In this document: positions 8,456 to 15,254 of the stretch, piece by piece
Numbering within the stretch: position 1 is the stretch's first letter
Layout: every line of letters begins with the position of its first letter
Assembly: GCA_965655865.1 (NCBI GenBank)
Contig: CBFHJJ010000006.1
Span: 6,223-70,222, forward strand
Direction of reading: 5' to 3'
DNA from: MAG-121220-bin8 sp965655865
Lineage (GTDB): Bacteria; Bacteroidota; Bacteroidia; Flavobacteriales; Flavobacteriaceae
Length of the DNA stretch: 64,000 bases
Made by a program: the position numbers and the translations under genes
The notes under the pieces: generated by a model
Database searches by the model: none
The model's input: the letters and a program-made list of their open reading frames with translations, nothing else
Told to the model about the DNA's origin: nothing

Positions 8456-8803
8456 TTAACGTCGATACTTTTTTTTTAAAAATGCTGAAATTATAAATAA
8501 TATTCCCGGAAACGCTAAAATGTCAATCATAGAAAACACTAAACTTTTCTCTATAGCGTGAAATAAAGCTAAGCTAAGAACTGTAATTACTCCTCCTGTT
8601 AGTTCTAGCTTCCAAGAAATAACCTGACCTAAACATATACCTACAGGAAAAAAAAGAAATAATATTTTTTCTTTCAAAGAATTAAATTGACCAAAATCGT
8701 TTTCAATCAAATGGCTAATTAAAATAAATAGCACAAATGATAATGTAAAAAGACTAATTATTCTAGCGTATGTATTCAGGTCTTTGAAATTTGTAAGTGT
8801 CAT
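8456..8803 (-). CDS. Four-helix integral membrane protein, unknown function
   Basis: A 115-residue protein with about four hydrophobic segments (residues 15-32, 47-63, 68-84 and 90-107) and a basic KKKYRR end. The layout, with the motif FFPVGICLGQ and a short loop before the third helix, resembles small membrane proteins annotated as DUF7670 in Bacteroidota; this is a recollection. Its start overlaps the end of the DUF1338 gene by 4 bp, so it is translationally coupled to that gene and probably the last gene of the three-gene unit that starts at 10773. No function can be given. Confidence 0.65.
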   Translation of the reverse strand: MTLTNFKDLNTYARIISLFTLSFVLFILISHLIENDFGQFNSLKEKILFLFFPVGICLGQVISWKLELTGGVITVLSLALFHAIEKSLVFSMIDILAFPGILFIISAFLKKKYRR

Positions 8804-9702
8804 TTGTTCACTTGTTTTTGGTAAGTACTTTCAAAAATTTTATCAGCATTTGATGCTTCAAAACCATCTCTTCTATGTGAAAAGTTTATTTTATCTAAAT
8901 CAAAGTTTTTAAATTCAGGGAGGATTTTTCTTTCAGCAAATTCAACATAACTTCCTGAAATTAACGATTTACCTTCCTTAAAATTTGCGTTTACTTTATT
9001 AGCTATTGAGCTACTTTGAAGAAGTAATCCGTCTTTACTTTTTTTAATTACTCCACCAGAGTCATTAAGTTTAATTCCTATATTAATTAAAAACTTATTG
9101 AATTTTTCTAATGTATTATATTTTTTTTCAAGTTCATGAACACTTATAGTATAATGATTTAAATAATACCTGTTATATATTACCCACGATCCGTATTCAG
9201 TTTCTTTTAATAATTCATTATAATGATCTAGAGAAGGTAAACTCCACAATGGATTACTCAAAAAATTTATAATTTCTAATGGATTATTTAAATCAATATT
9301 ATCAATAGGATCTTTATTTACTTGATTAGTGTAATGTTTTATAATGTTTTGTACATTTTTTGACAATTCATCAACTTTTAATTCACTTATAAATATTCTT
9401 GGCATATTTTTTTCTGGATGAGAATACCAAAAAGCATTTAATTTTTTTTCTTTAAACGAATAGAAGTCTCTTTTAATATACCCGTGTTTTAGAAATATTT
9501 TTTCAAAAGAATTAATTCCAAGGTGTTTTACACCCATTGTTCTAAAAGCAATATGATCATTTATAATTTCAGACTGATTTGAAACAATATTCTTTGAAAC
9601 CATTGCATTGGTTATTTTTGTCACATCTGGAACTCGTTTGGAATATGTTTCAAATAATGATTCTAAAACCAAGTTTATTGTTTTTTTTTCTTGAAACTTC
9701 AT
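8800..9702 (-). CDS. DUF1338 (HglS/YdcJ-like) putative 2-oxoacid dioxygenase/decarboxylase
   Basis: A 300-residue DUF1338 protein. NDHIAFRT near residue 48 holds the first metal-ligand His, LNHYTISV the second, and SGSYVEFAER near the C-terminus the Glu, which matches the vicinal-oxygen-chelate site of this family. The characterised member HglS converts 2-oxoadipate to 2-hydroxyglutarate in bacterial lysine catabolism. The gene lies 9 bp after a saccharopine-dehydrogenase-family gene on the same strand, which also points to lysine or 2-oxoadipate metabolism. Some DUF1338 members have other or unknown substrates, so the substrate is an inference. Confidence 0.85.
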   Translation of the reverse strand: MKFQEKKTINLVLESLFETYSKRVPDVTKITNAMVSKNIVSNQSEIINDHIAFRTMGVKHLGINSFEKIFLKHGYIKRDFYSFKEKKLNAFWYSHPEKNMPRIFISELKVDELSKNVQNIIKHYTNQVNKDPIDNIDLNNPLEIINFLSNPLWSLPSLDHYNELLKETEYGSWVIYNRYYLNHYTISVHELEKKYNTLEKFNKFLINIGIKLNDSGGVIKKSKDGLLLQSSSIANKVNANFKEGKSLISGSYVEFAERKILPEFKNFDLDKINFSHRRDGFEASNADKIFESTYQKQVNK

Positions 9703-9711
9703 AGTCTAAAG

Positions 9712-10773
9712 TTAGTCTAAAAATAATTTTCCTGAATCTGTTTCTAAAAACTTTTCAAAAGGGATTTCTTCTTGTTTTATAAAACCTTTTTGTTTTAATG
9801 AACCTTTATTGACCATTTCTATAACTGAAACTAATGAAGCTGCAGTTGTCCAAGAAATGGCTCTCCATTTATGACCTTGAATTTCAATTGGATAAAATGC
9901 TTTAAAGTATTCACTTCTTGAAATTTTTTTGTTTTTCCAGCCTTCAACTACAGCATAAACATAAACCACATCTTCTTCTACTGGTGGTTTAGCATTGCTT
10001 AGTATTTTTTCTAACTGAGTTTTGTCGTTTTTTAAAATTAGTTCATACATTAAAAACCTCATCAACTTTCCATGCCCAGGGTATCTAATAGTTTTATAGT
10101 TTAACGTATCAACTTTCCCCTCATAAGTGTCACACATTGTTCCAAGTCCACCAGAAGTTGCAAATGCTTCAAATTCTTGTCCTTCAATATTTATATATTC
10201 AAATCCATCAAGAGATGGCACCATTTTTTTAACACCATTTTGAATAACTTGAGCATCATTAATGTATTCATTAATAACACCCTCAGGTGACCATGTAAAA
10301 GAATATGCTAATTGCCCATTAGGATACCTTGGTAAAGCACCTACTCTAAGTTCAATATCTCTTAATGTGTCAAACTCGTTTGCTAAGTTGTTTCCTATTA
10401 TCCCTATAAGTCCAGGTGCCAATCCACATTGTGGAGCCATAATTTTTTTCGAATTTTTACTAAGAGACTTTATATAATCAGTTGTTTCAATATCTTCTGT
10501 CAAATCAAAATAGTTCATGTCTAAATCATAAGCTATTTTTGCTATATTTTTATTTAAAAAAAAAGGTAAAGCAGAAACTACAGTATCAAAATCTTTAAAA
10601 ATATTTATTAAGTTCTCTTTGTTTTTAACATCAGTTTCGATAACGTTAAAAGGTAGTTTGAAATCATAATGTGGTTTGTTCTGATCTAGCCCAGAAACAT
10701 TAAAATTTTTACTCAGTAGTACCCCGACTAAGGTTCCAACTTTTCCAAGACCAAGAACTAGTATATTTTTCAT
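9712..10773 (-). CDS. Saccharopine dehydrogenase family protein (lysine catabolism candidate)
   Basis: A 353-residue NAD(P)-dependent enzyme. The ATG at 10773 is chosen because the protein then begins MKNILVLGLGKVGT, a Rossmann motif at the very N-terminus; the longer frame adds 17 AT-rich codons. CGLAPGLIG and SGGLGTM are typical of saccharopine dehydrogenase C-terminal domains and lysine 6-dehydrogenase-like proteins. Possible reactions are cleavage of saccharopine or direct oxidation at the lysine epsilon carbon; the sequence does not decide. With the following DUF1338 gene it suggests a route lysine to 2-oxoadipate to 2-hydroxyglutarate. It is divergent from the gene at 10846, with a repeated motif between. 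Confidence 0.85.
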   Translation of the reverse strand: MKNILVLGLGKVGTLVGVLLSKNFNVSGLDQNKPHYDFKLPFNVIETDVKNKENLINIFKDFDTVVSALPFFLNKNIAKIAYDLDMNYFDLTEDIETTDYIKSLSKNSKKIMAPQCGLAPGLIGIIGNNLANEFDTLRDIELRVGALPRYPNGQLAYSFTWSPEGVINEYINDAQVIQNGVKKMVPSLDGFEYINIEGQEFEAFATSGGLGTMCDTYEGKVDTLNYKTIRYPGHGKLMRFLMYELILKNDKTQLEKILSNAKPPVEEDVVYVYAVVEGWKNKKISRSEYFKAFYPIEIQGHKWRAISWTTAASLVSVIEMVNKGSLKQKGFIKQEEIPFEKFLETDSGKLFLD

Positions 10774-10775
10774 AT

Positions 10776-10817
10776 TATAACAATTTATCAATATTTTGTT
10801 ATAAATATAACAATTTA
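10776..10817. repeat. Three copies of an 8-12 base motif in a divergent promoter region
   Basis: TATAACAATTTA occurs at 10776-10787 and again at 10806-10817, exactly 30 bases apart. Between them, at 10796-10803, is TTGTTATA, the inverted form of the shared core TATAACAA. The three copies fill the 72-bp gap between the divergent genes starting at 10773 and 10846. Spacing and symmetry look like an operator for a dimeric regulator acting on both units. AT-rich sequence produces some such matches by chance, but a 12-base direct repeat plus an 8-base inverted copy in so short a gap is unlikely. Confidence 0.5.
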
Positions 10818-10845
10818 AAATCATAAATTTCCATTTTTTATTTTC

Positions 10846-11079
10846 ATGAATTTAATTAAGTTAATTTGGGATTTTAGAGGTCCTGTTTCAAAAAAAACTG
10901 CTCGTCATTTTCATTCTCATCTCAAAGAATTTCTTGCTTTAGAAAAAATGTCTGAAAATAAAACCGGTTTAGAGAAAAATAGTGACCATCACTCGATAGT
11001 GTTTGTTATAACTAATTCTGAAGATTTAGATTTTTTCAAAAAAAAACTTAAGCCAAATAGAGGACAAAAAGTATCCTAA
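10846..11079 (+). CDS. Small conserved protein, unknown function
   Basis: A 77-residue soluble protein beginning MNLIKLIWDFRGP, followed by a histidine-rich helix (ARHFHSHLKEF) and ending in LKPNRGQKVS. The IWDFRGP start and the HLKEF helix recall short Flavobacteriia proteins that I remember seeing beside saccharopine dehydrogenase genes; this is not verified. It opens the rightward unit of the divergent pair, 55 bp before the next gene. The strong N-terminal motif and coding-like composition support a real gene. No enzymatic motif is recognised; the histidines could bind a metal. Confidence 0.65.
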   Translation: MNLIKLIWDFRGPVSKKTARHFHSHLKEFLALEKMSENKTGLEKNSDHHSIVFVITNSEDLDFFKKKLKPNRGQKVS

Positions 11080-11134
11080 TTTACTTCACTCTATCATTTT
11101 ATATTTATTAACTTGTCTAAATAAATTTATTATT

Positions 11135-12352
11135 TTGAATAAGGAAAGAGAATTTGATGTTATTATATGGGGAGGTACAGGATTTACAGGATCACTAGTA
11201 GTGGAGTATATTTATAATAACTATAAAAATAAAAGTCTTAAATGGGCAATTGCTGGTAGAAGTATTGAAAAATTAAATAAAATTCGATTAAAGTTTGCTG
11301 ATGATTCAATACCTGTTATTTCTGCCAACAGCGATGATTTAGTTAGTCTTCAATCAATGGTTAAAAGAACTAAGGTTGTTTGCACAACAGTCGGACCATA
11401 TGCTCTGTATGGATCAAATTTGGTTAAAGCATGTGTAGAAAGTAAAACACATTATTGCGATTTGGCTGGAGAGGTTCAGTGGATTAGAAAAATGATCGAC
11501 CAGTATCATCAAAAAGCTAAATCTAATAATGTTAAAATTGTTAACTGTTGTGGATTTGATTCAATTCCCTCTGATATGGGTGTCTATTTTATTTATAAAG
11601 ATGCTCTAAAATTAAACAAAACCATAAGTAAAATTGAGATGAGGGTTGCTGGTGCAAAAGGTGGTATTAGTGGTGGTACTTATGAAAGTTTGAGTAATGT
11701 GAATAAAGAAGCTCTTAAAGACAGTGAAATTTTTAAAACAGTGATTAGCCCTTATGGATTAAACCCAATAGGAGAACAAAGCGGGCCTGATAAATATGAC
11801 CTTAGAAAGGTAAAATTTGATAAGACATCAAAAAATTGGATAGGTCCATTTATGATGGCTGCTATAAACACTAAGATAGTTAGAAGAAGTAATGCTTTAA
11901 GTGGGTATTTGTATGGAAAAGATTTTGAATATGATGAGGCAACTCTGGGTGGTAAAGGATTTAATGGAAGAGTAAAAAGTGTTTTAATGTCAATACCATT
12001 AGCAATTGTTATGCTTGCAAAACCTGGATCAATTATAAAGAAGATTGTTGATAAAATATTACCAAGTGCTGGTGAAGGACCCTCAAAAAAAGATCGTGAA
12101 AATGGATATTTTAATTTTAGATTCTACGTTACTTATAAAGATGGATCCAATTCCATAGCTAAGGTTACTGGAGATAGGGACCCAGGGTACGGTTCAACAT
12201 CAAAAATGCTAAGTGAATCTGCCATATGCTTAGCCCTGGATAAATTGGATAGCCTTGATGGTGTTATTACACCCTCTACAGCAATGGGAGATAATTTACT
12301 GGAGAGGTTAGAAAATAAATCAGGATTAACTTTTAATATTAAACATTTATGA
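11135..12352 (+). CDS. Saccharopine dehydrogenase-like / trans-acting enoyl reductase family oxidoreductase
   Basis: A 405-residue Rossmann-fold protein starting at a TTG codon (no in-frame ATG lies before the nucleotide-binding motif). IIWGGTGFTGSLV (residues 10-22) is the dinucleotide site; TTVGPYALYG, YCDLAGE and CCGFDSIPSDMG are the segments shared by saccharopine dehydrogenase-like oxidoreductases and the mycobacterial trans-acting enoyl reductase. Family members are membrane-associated reductases of lipid intermediates; the true substrate here is unknown. A moderately hydrophobic stretch around residues 285-300 would fit membrane contact. The stop overlaps the start of the DUF1080 gene by 4 bp. 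Confidence 0.82.
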   Translation: MNKEREFDVIIWGGTGFTGSLVVEYIYNNYKNKSLKWAIAGRSIEKLNKIRLKFADDSIPVISANSDDLVSLQSMVKRTKVVCTTVGPYALYGSNLVKACVESKTHYCDLAGEVQWIRKMIDQYHQKAKSNNVKIVNCCGFDSIPSDMGVYFIYKDALKLNKTISKIEMRVAGAKGGISGGTYESLSNVNKEALKDSEIFKTVISPYGLNPIGEQSGPDKYDLRKVKFDKTSKNWIGPFMMAAINTKIVRRSNALSGYLYGKDFEYDEATLGGKGFNGRVKSVLMSIPLAIVMLAKPGSIIKKIVDKILPSAGEGPSKKDRENGYFNFRFYVTYKDGSNSIAKVTGDRDPGYGSTSKMLSESAICLALDKLDSLDGVITPSTAMGDNLLERLENKSGLTFNIKHL

Positions 12353-13158
12353 AAGATGTTAAATCAACCTTTACAAGTTTAGTTGGTCTCTTAATAATAT
12401 TTTGTTTTATAATTATTTATAATAATTCAGAACAAGTTGATGATATTAAAGAAATAAATGATTGGGAAACTATTTTTAATGGTGAAGATTTTGATGGATG
12501 GGAAATTAAAATTAGGGGAGAAGAGTTAGGTAATAATTTTAAAAACACATTCAAAGTCAAAGATGGTTCCTTAAAAGTTTCTTATGAGGAATATGAAAAT
12601 TTTAATGATAGATTTGGCCACATTTTTTTTACTAAATCTAAATTCAAAAATTATCATTTAAGTTTAGAATATAAATTTAGTGGAGAGCATCTTTCTGGTG
12701 CTCCAGGATGGTCAATTAAAAATAGTGGTATAATGCTACATTCTCAGCATCCATCTACTATGCTTTTAGATCAAGATTTTCCTGTTAGTTCAGAAGTCCA
12801 GCTTTTAGGAGGATTGGGAACCGGAGAAAGATCAACAGCAAATATGTGTTCACCTGGAATCGATGTTGATATTAACTCTGAAAAAGCAAAATACCACTGT
12901 GTAAATTCTAATTCTAAAACGTATCATAATGACGATTGGGTTAAAGTTGAAGTAATTGTTAAATCAAATAATATAGTTCATCATATTGTTGAAAATGATA
13001 CAGTGATTTCTTATTCAAATTTAAGAGTTGGGGGTGATAAAATCCCTGAAAATTACTTAAGTAGATTAGGTGAACCTCTAGTAGATGGTTTTATTTCTCT
13101 TCAGTCTGAAGGACATCCAGTTGAATTTAAAAATATAAAAATTAAAATCTTAGATTAA
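12349..13158 (+). CDS. DUF1080 (3-keto-disaccharide hydrolase-like) protein, membrane-anchored
   Basis: A 269-residue protein with one hydrophobic N-terminal segment (about residues 9-25) that lacks a clear lipobox, so probably a signal anchor. The rest is a DUF1080 jelly-roll: WETIFNGEDFDGWE at the start, then NSGIMLHSQ, SSEVQLLGG and GFISLQSEGHPVEFKNI. DUF1080 proteins act outside the cytoplasm on glycans; some hydrolyse 3-keto-glycosides. It starts inside the stop codon of the preceding oxidoreductase (ATGA overlap), so the two are translationally coupled. Whether the substrate is a sugar is not shown. Confidence 0.82.
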   Translation: MKDVKSTFTSLVGLLIIFCFIIIYNNSEQVDDIKEINDWETIFNGEDFDGWEIKIRGEELGNNFKNTFKVKDGSLKVSYEEYENFNDRFGHIFFTKSKFKNYHLSLEYKFSGEHLSGAPGWSIKNSGIMLHSQHPSTMLLDQDFPVSSEVQLLGGLGTGERSTANMCSPGIDVDINSEKAKYHCVNSNSKTYHNDDWVKVEVIVKSNNIVHHIVENDTVISYSNLRVGGDKIPENYLSRLGEPLVDGFISLQSEGHPVEFKNIKIKILD

Positions 13159-13162
13159 TATT

Positions 13163-13180
13163 ACATTCTTTTACGAATGT
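13163..13180 (+). repeat. Short hairpin between DUF1080 and lipoprotein genes
   Basis: Arms ACATTC and GAATGT with a 6-base loop, 5 bp after the DUF1080 stop. There is no clear T tract after it, so it is a weak terminator or mRNA-processing signal at best. Confidence 0.3.
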
Positions 13181-13216
13181 TTAATTATATTTATATTAAC
13201 TAAAACTAAAATTATT

Positions 13217-13717
13217 ATGAAAAAAATTTTATTATTAACATTTATCTCAGCATTATTTTTCTCTTGTGAAACAACTCCAAAAGAAGTTGAAAAAGGGCCA
13301 GCACCTGGTTATTTAGTAGCACAAGACGGTTCTAAAATAGATGCAAGAGACGCAGCCCCATCTAATTTAGCTATTTGGGAAAAATACATTGAAGCTCATA
13401 ACAATAATGATTTTGAGACTATTTCTAGTATTAATCACGATTCAATTGTATTAAATCTTTGGGATGGAAGAAATTTATTTGGAAATGAAGCTCATCTAGA
13501 GGTTTTAAAAGGATACATGGATGAATTTAGTCCAACATGGAACACCTTTTTCTCTTATACAATGCATGTTGATGGTCAAAAAGGTGATTGGGTAATCACT
13601 GGACACCAGATTGATCAAACTGTTGACGGAGAAGAACAATCAATTTCAGATATATGTGACGTATTTATTGTTGATGAAAAAATTAGAAGAATCATAGTTT
13701 ATCGTAAAGAGAACTAA
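13217..13717 (+). CDS. NTF2/SnoaL-like lipoprotein
   Basis: A 166-residue protein with a lipoprotein signal peptide (hydrophobic residues 4-15, then FFSCET with the lipidated Cys at residue 17). The mature part has NLAIWEKYIEAHNNNDFETI, cut here to its first 20 residues, and then a cone-shaped NTF2/SnoaL-like domain ending RRIIVYRKEN. Such domains bind small hydrophobic ligands or are catalytic, and no catalytic residue is assigned. It is followed by a strong terminator, so it ends the rightward unit that starts at 10846. Confidence 0.75.
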   Translation: MKKILLLTFISALFFSCETTPKEVEKGPAPGYLVAQDGSKIDARDAAPSNLAIWEKYIEAHNNNDFETISSINHDSIVLNLWDGRNLFGNEAHLEVLKGYMDEFSPTWNTFFSYTMHVDGQKGDWVITGHQIDQTVDGEEQSISDICDVFIVDEKIRRIIVYRKEN

Positions 13718-13733
13718 TATCATTCAAAATTTT

Positions 13734-13765
13734 AAAAAAGGGGATTATATTAATCCCCTTTTTTT
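13734..13765. terminator. Bidirectional Rho-independent terminator
   Basis: The stem GGGGATTA (13740-13747), loop TAT, and TAATCCCC (13751-13758) are flanked by an A run (13734-13739) and a T run (13759-13765). It can stop the lipoprotein transcript on the plus strand and the tRNA transcript on the minus strand. Confidence 0.93.
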
Positions 13766-13766
13766 G

Positions 13767-13840
13767 TGACCTCGGCAGGATTCAAACCTGCAACCTCTTG
13801 AGCCGTAATCAAGTGCACTATTCAGTTATGCTACGAGGCC
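13767..13840 (-). tRNA. tRNA-Arg (anticodon ACG)
   Basis: A full cloverleaf can be folded: acceptor GGCCTCG with CGAGGTC (one G-T pair), D stem GCAT/GTGC, anticodon stem CTTGA/TCAAG around loop TTACGGC (anticodon ACG, read as ICG, decoding CGN arginine codons), T stem GCAGG/CCTGC, discriminator A. CCA is not encoded. Unusually, the D loop is AACTGAATA, with A at position 19 instead of G, and the T loop is TTTGAAT, with T at position 56 instead of C; these two bases normally form the G19-C56 elbow pair and here would form A-U. The 3' end abuts the bidirectional terminator. Confidence 0.93.
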
Positions 13841-13870
13841 AATAAAATAATCGAAATGCGAATTTAGCAT

Positions 13871-13878
13871 TATTTTTG
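13871..13878 (+). promoter_or_regulatory. Possible -7 element for the DUF2452 gene
   Basis: TATTTTTG matches the Bacteroidota -7 consensus TAnnTTTG, 26 bases before the GTG start. No good TTG -33 element is seen at the expected distance, so support is partial. Confidence 0.35.
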
Positions 13879-13904
13879 TAATGAAAATATATAAATCTTT
13901 TTAA

Positions 13905-14306
13905 GTGAAAAAAAATAAACCTGATAATATTGTTTTTGATACTGAAACCAACAAGTATAATGCTTCTGTTCTTCCATATGCTAGCTCAGTTGGTGCTCCA
14001 TCAATAAAAATTGAAGATAATAAGAGTTGGAAAGAAAGAGGAGTGGCAAAGGTGAACAAGAAAATTAGTTCAAAATTTAAAGAGCTCAAATTAGAATATC
14101 AAAAATTATTAGATGATTTCAAATGGAACGAATTAATATATAATTCTAAGTTTTCTTTTGAGCCAGTTATTGGGGAAACTTATTACTTATACATTGACTC
14201 CAATAATGAATATTTTTTATCTCTAATTAACCCAAATTCTTGGACCAAAGAGTGTGTGGGAGAATTTATTCTTAATAGCGAAGGCAGGTGGATTAAATCT
14301 ATTTAA
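13905..14306 (+). CDS. DUF2452 family protein
   Basis: A 133-residue soluble protein that starts at GTG; an in-frame ATG upstream (13881) is followed by a stop just before the GTG, so GTG is the only sensible start. KPDNIVFDTET, SVLPYASSVGAPSIK and SWKERGVAKVNKK are the conserved N-terminal segments of DUF2452, and ETYYLYIDSNNEYFLSLINP forms the C-terminal part. The family is widespread in Flavobacteriia and has no known function. Its 3' end overlaps the convergent tdh gene by 8 bp. Confidence 0.8.
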   Translation: MKKNKPDNIVFDTETNKYNASVLPYASSVGAPSIKIEDNKSWKERGVAKVNKKISSKFKELKLEYQKLLDDFKWNELIYNSKFSFEPVIGETYYLYIDSNNEYFLSLINPNSWTKECVGEFILNSEGRWIKSI

Positions 14307-15213
14307 AAGCTTCTTCAAGTGTATTGTTTAATCCAAAATTTGCTTTCCAGTTCCAGTCCTCTTTAGAGATATTGTCATTTATGTTTTTAGGCCATGTTTT
14401 GGCAATTTCATTTCTATAATCTGGTTTGTACATAACATTTCCAATGCAACCTTTTTCTTTTAATTTTAATTCTAATTCTTCTGGCGTAATGCTAAACCCA
14501 GTAATGTTATAAGATTCTTTTACATTTAAATTTTTTTTCTTTGAAGACATAAATTTAATAGTTCCTAAAATAGCATCTTCAATATACAGCATAGGAAGTC
14601 TCGTGTCTTTTTCTAAAAAACAGATATAATCCTCTCCTTTTTTTAATGATTCTATCATATCCATTACATAATCAGTTGTACCACCACCAGGCTTTGATTC
14701 GAACGAAATAATACCGGGATACCTTAAAGACCTTATGTCTAAATCAAATTTATTGTTGTAATAACTAATTAATTTTTCTCCTGAAAGTTTAGAAATTCCA
14801 TAAATAGTTGAGGGATTTAAAACAGGATCTTGATTAACATTTTCAAGATTAGATTTTGTTCCAAAAACCGCAATTGAACTGGGCCAAAAGATTTTATTTA
14901 TTTTATTTGTAATAGAAATTTCAATAATATTTTGAAAACTTTCCATGTTTAATTTCCAAGAATTAAATGGGTTTTCTTCACCTTTAGCAGATAGTACGGC
15001 TACTAAATGATATATAGTATTAATTTTATATTTTTTTACAAGATTATTTAATCTATTAATATCCATTGCATTAGCAACTTCAAAATCGCAATTTAATTTG
15101 TTTTCAGGAGATCTAATATCTGAAGCTAAAACATATATATTATTTTTAACAAAATACTTTATAAATTCCTGACCTAATTGACCTAATGCCCCAGTAATTA
15201 ATATTCTTTCCAT
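14299..15213 (-). CDS. tdh: L-threonine 3-dehydrogenase, epimerase-type
   Basis: A 304-residue extended SDR. The start ERILITGALGQLGQE holds the GxxGxxG dinucleotide motif; YHLVAVLSAKGE, WPSSIAVFG, STIYGISKLSGE (YxxxK) and RYPGIIS are diagnostic of NAD-dependent threonine dehydrogenase of the GalE-like type. It oxidises threonine to 2-amino-3-ketobutyrate. It is divergent from kbl, whose product cleaves that compound, with 41 bp between start codons, so the pair forms a complete threonine to glycine plus acetyl-CoA route. Confidence 0.93.
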   Translation of the reverse strand: MERILITGALGQLGQEFIKYFVKNNIYVLASDIRSPENKLNCDFEVANAMDINRLNNLVKKYKINTIYHLVAVLSAKGEENPFNSWKLNMESFQNIIEISITNKINKIFWPSSIAVFGTKSNLENVNQDPVLNPSTIYGISKLSGEKLISYYNNKFDLDIRSLRYPGIISFESKPGGGTTDYVMDMIESLKKGEDYICFLEKDTRLPMLYIEDAILGTIKFMSSKKKNLNVKESYNITGFSITPEELELKLKEKGCIGNVMYKPDYRNEIAKTWPKNINDNISKEDWNWKANFGLNNTLEEAFK

Positions 15214-15254
15214 TACTAAATAAAAATTATACTTTTATTAATTAATAAATATAT

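Noticed and set aside
8456..13717. Genomic island or recent transfer.
   Set aside because: Base composition and promoter style look like the rest of the window, and no integrase, transposase or flanking repeat is present. The tRNA-Arg at 13767 has no duplicated 3' end nearby.
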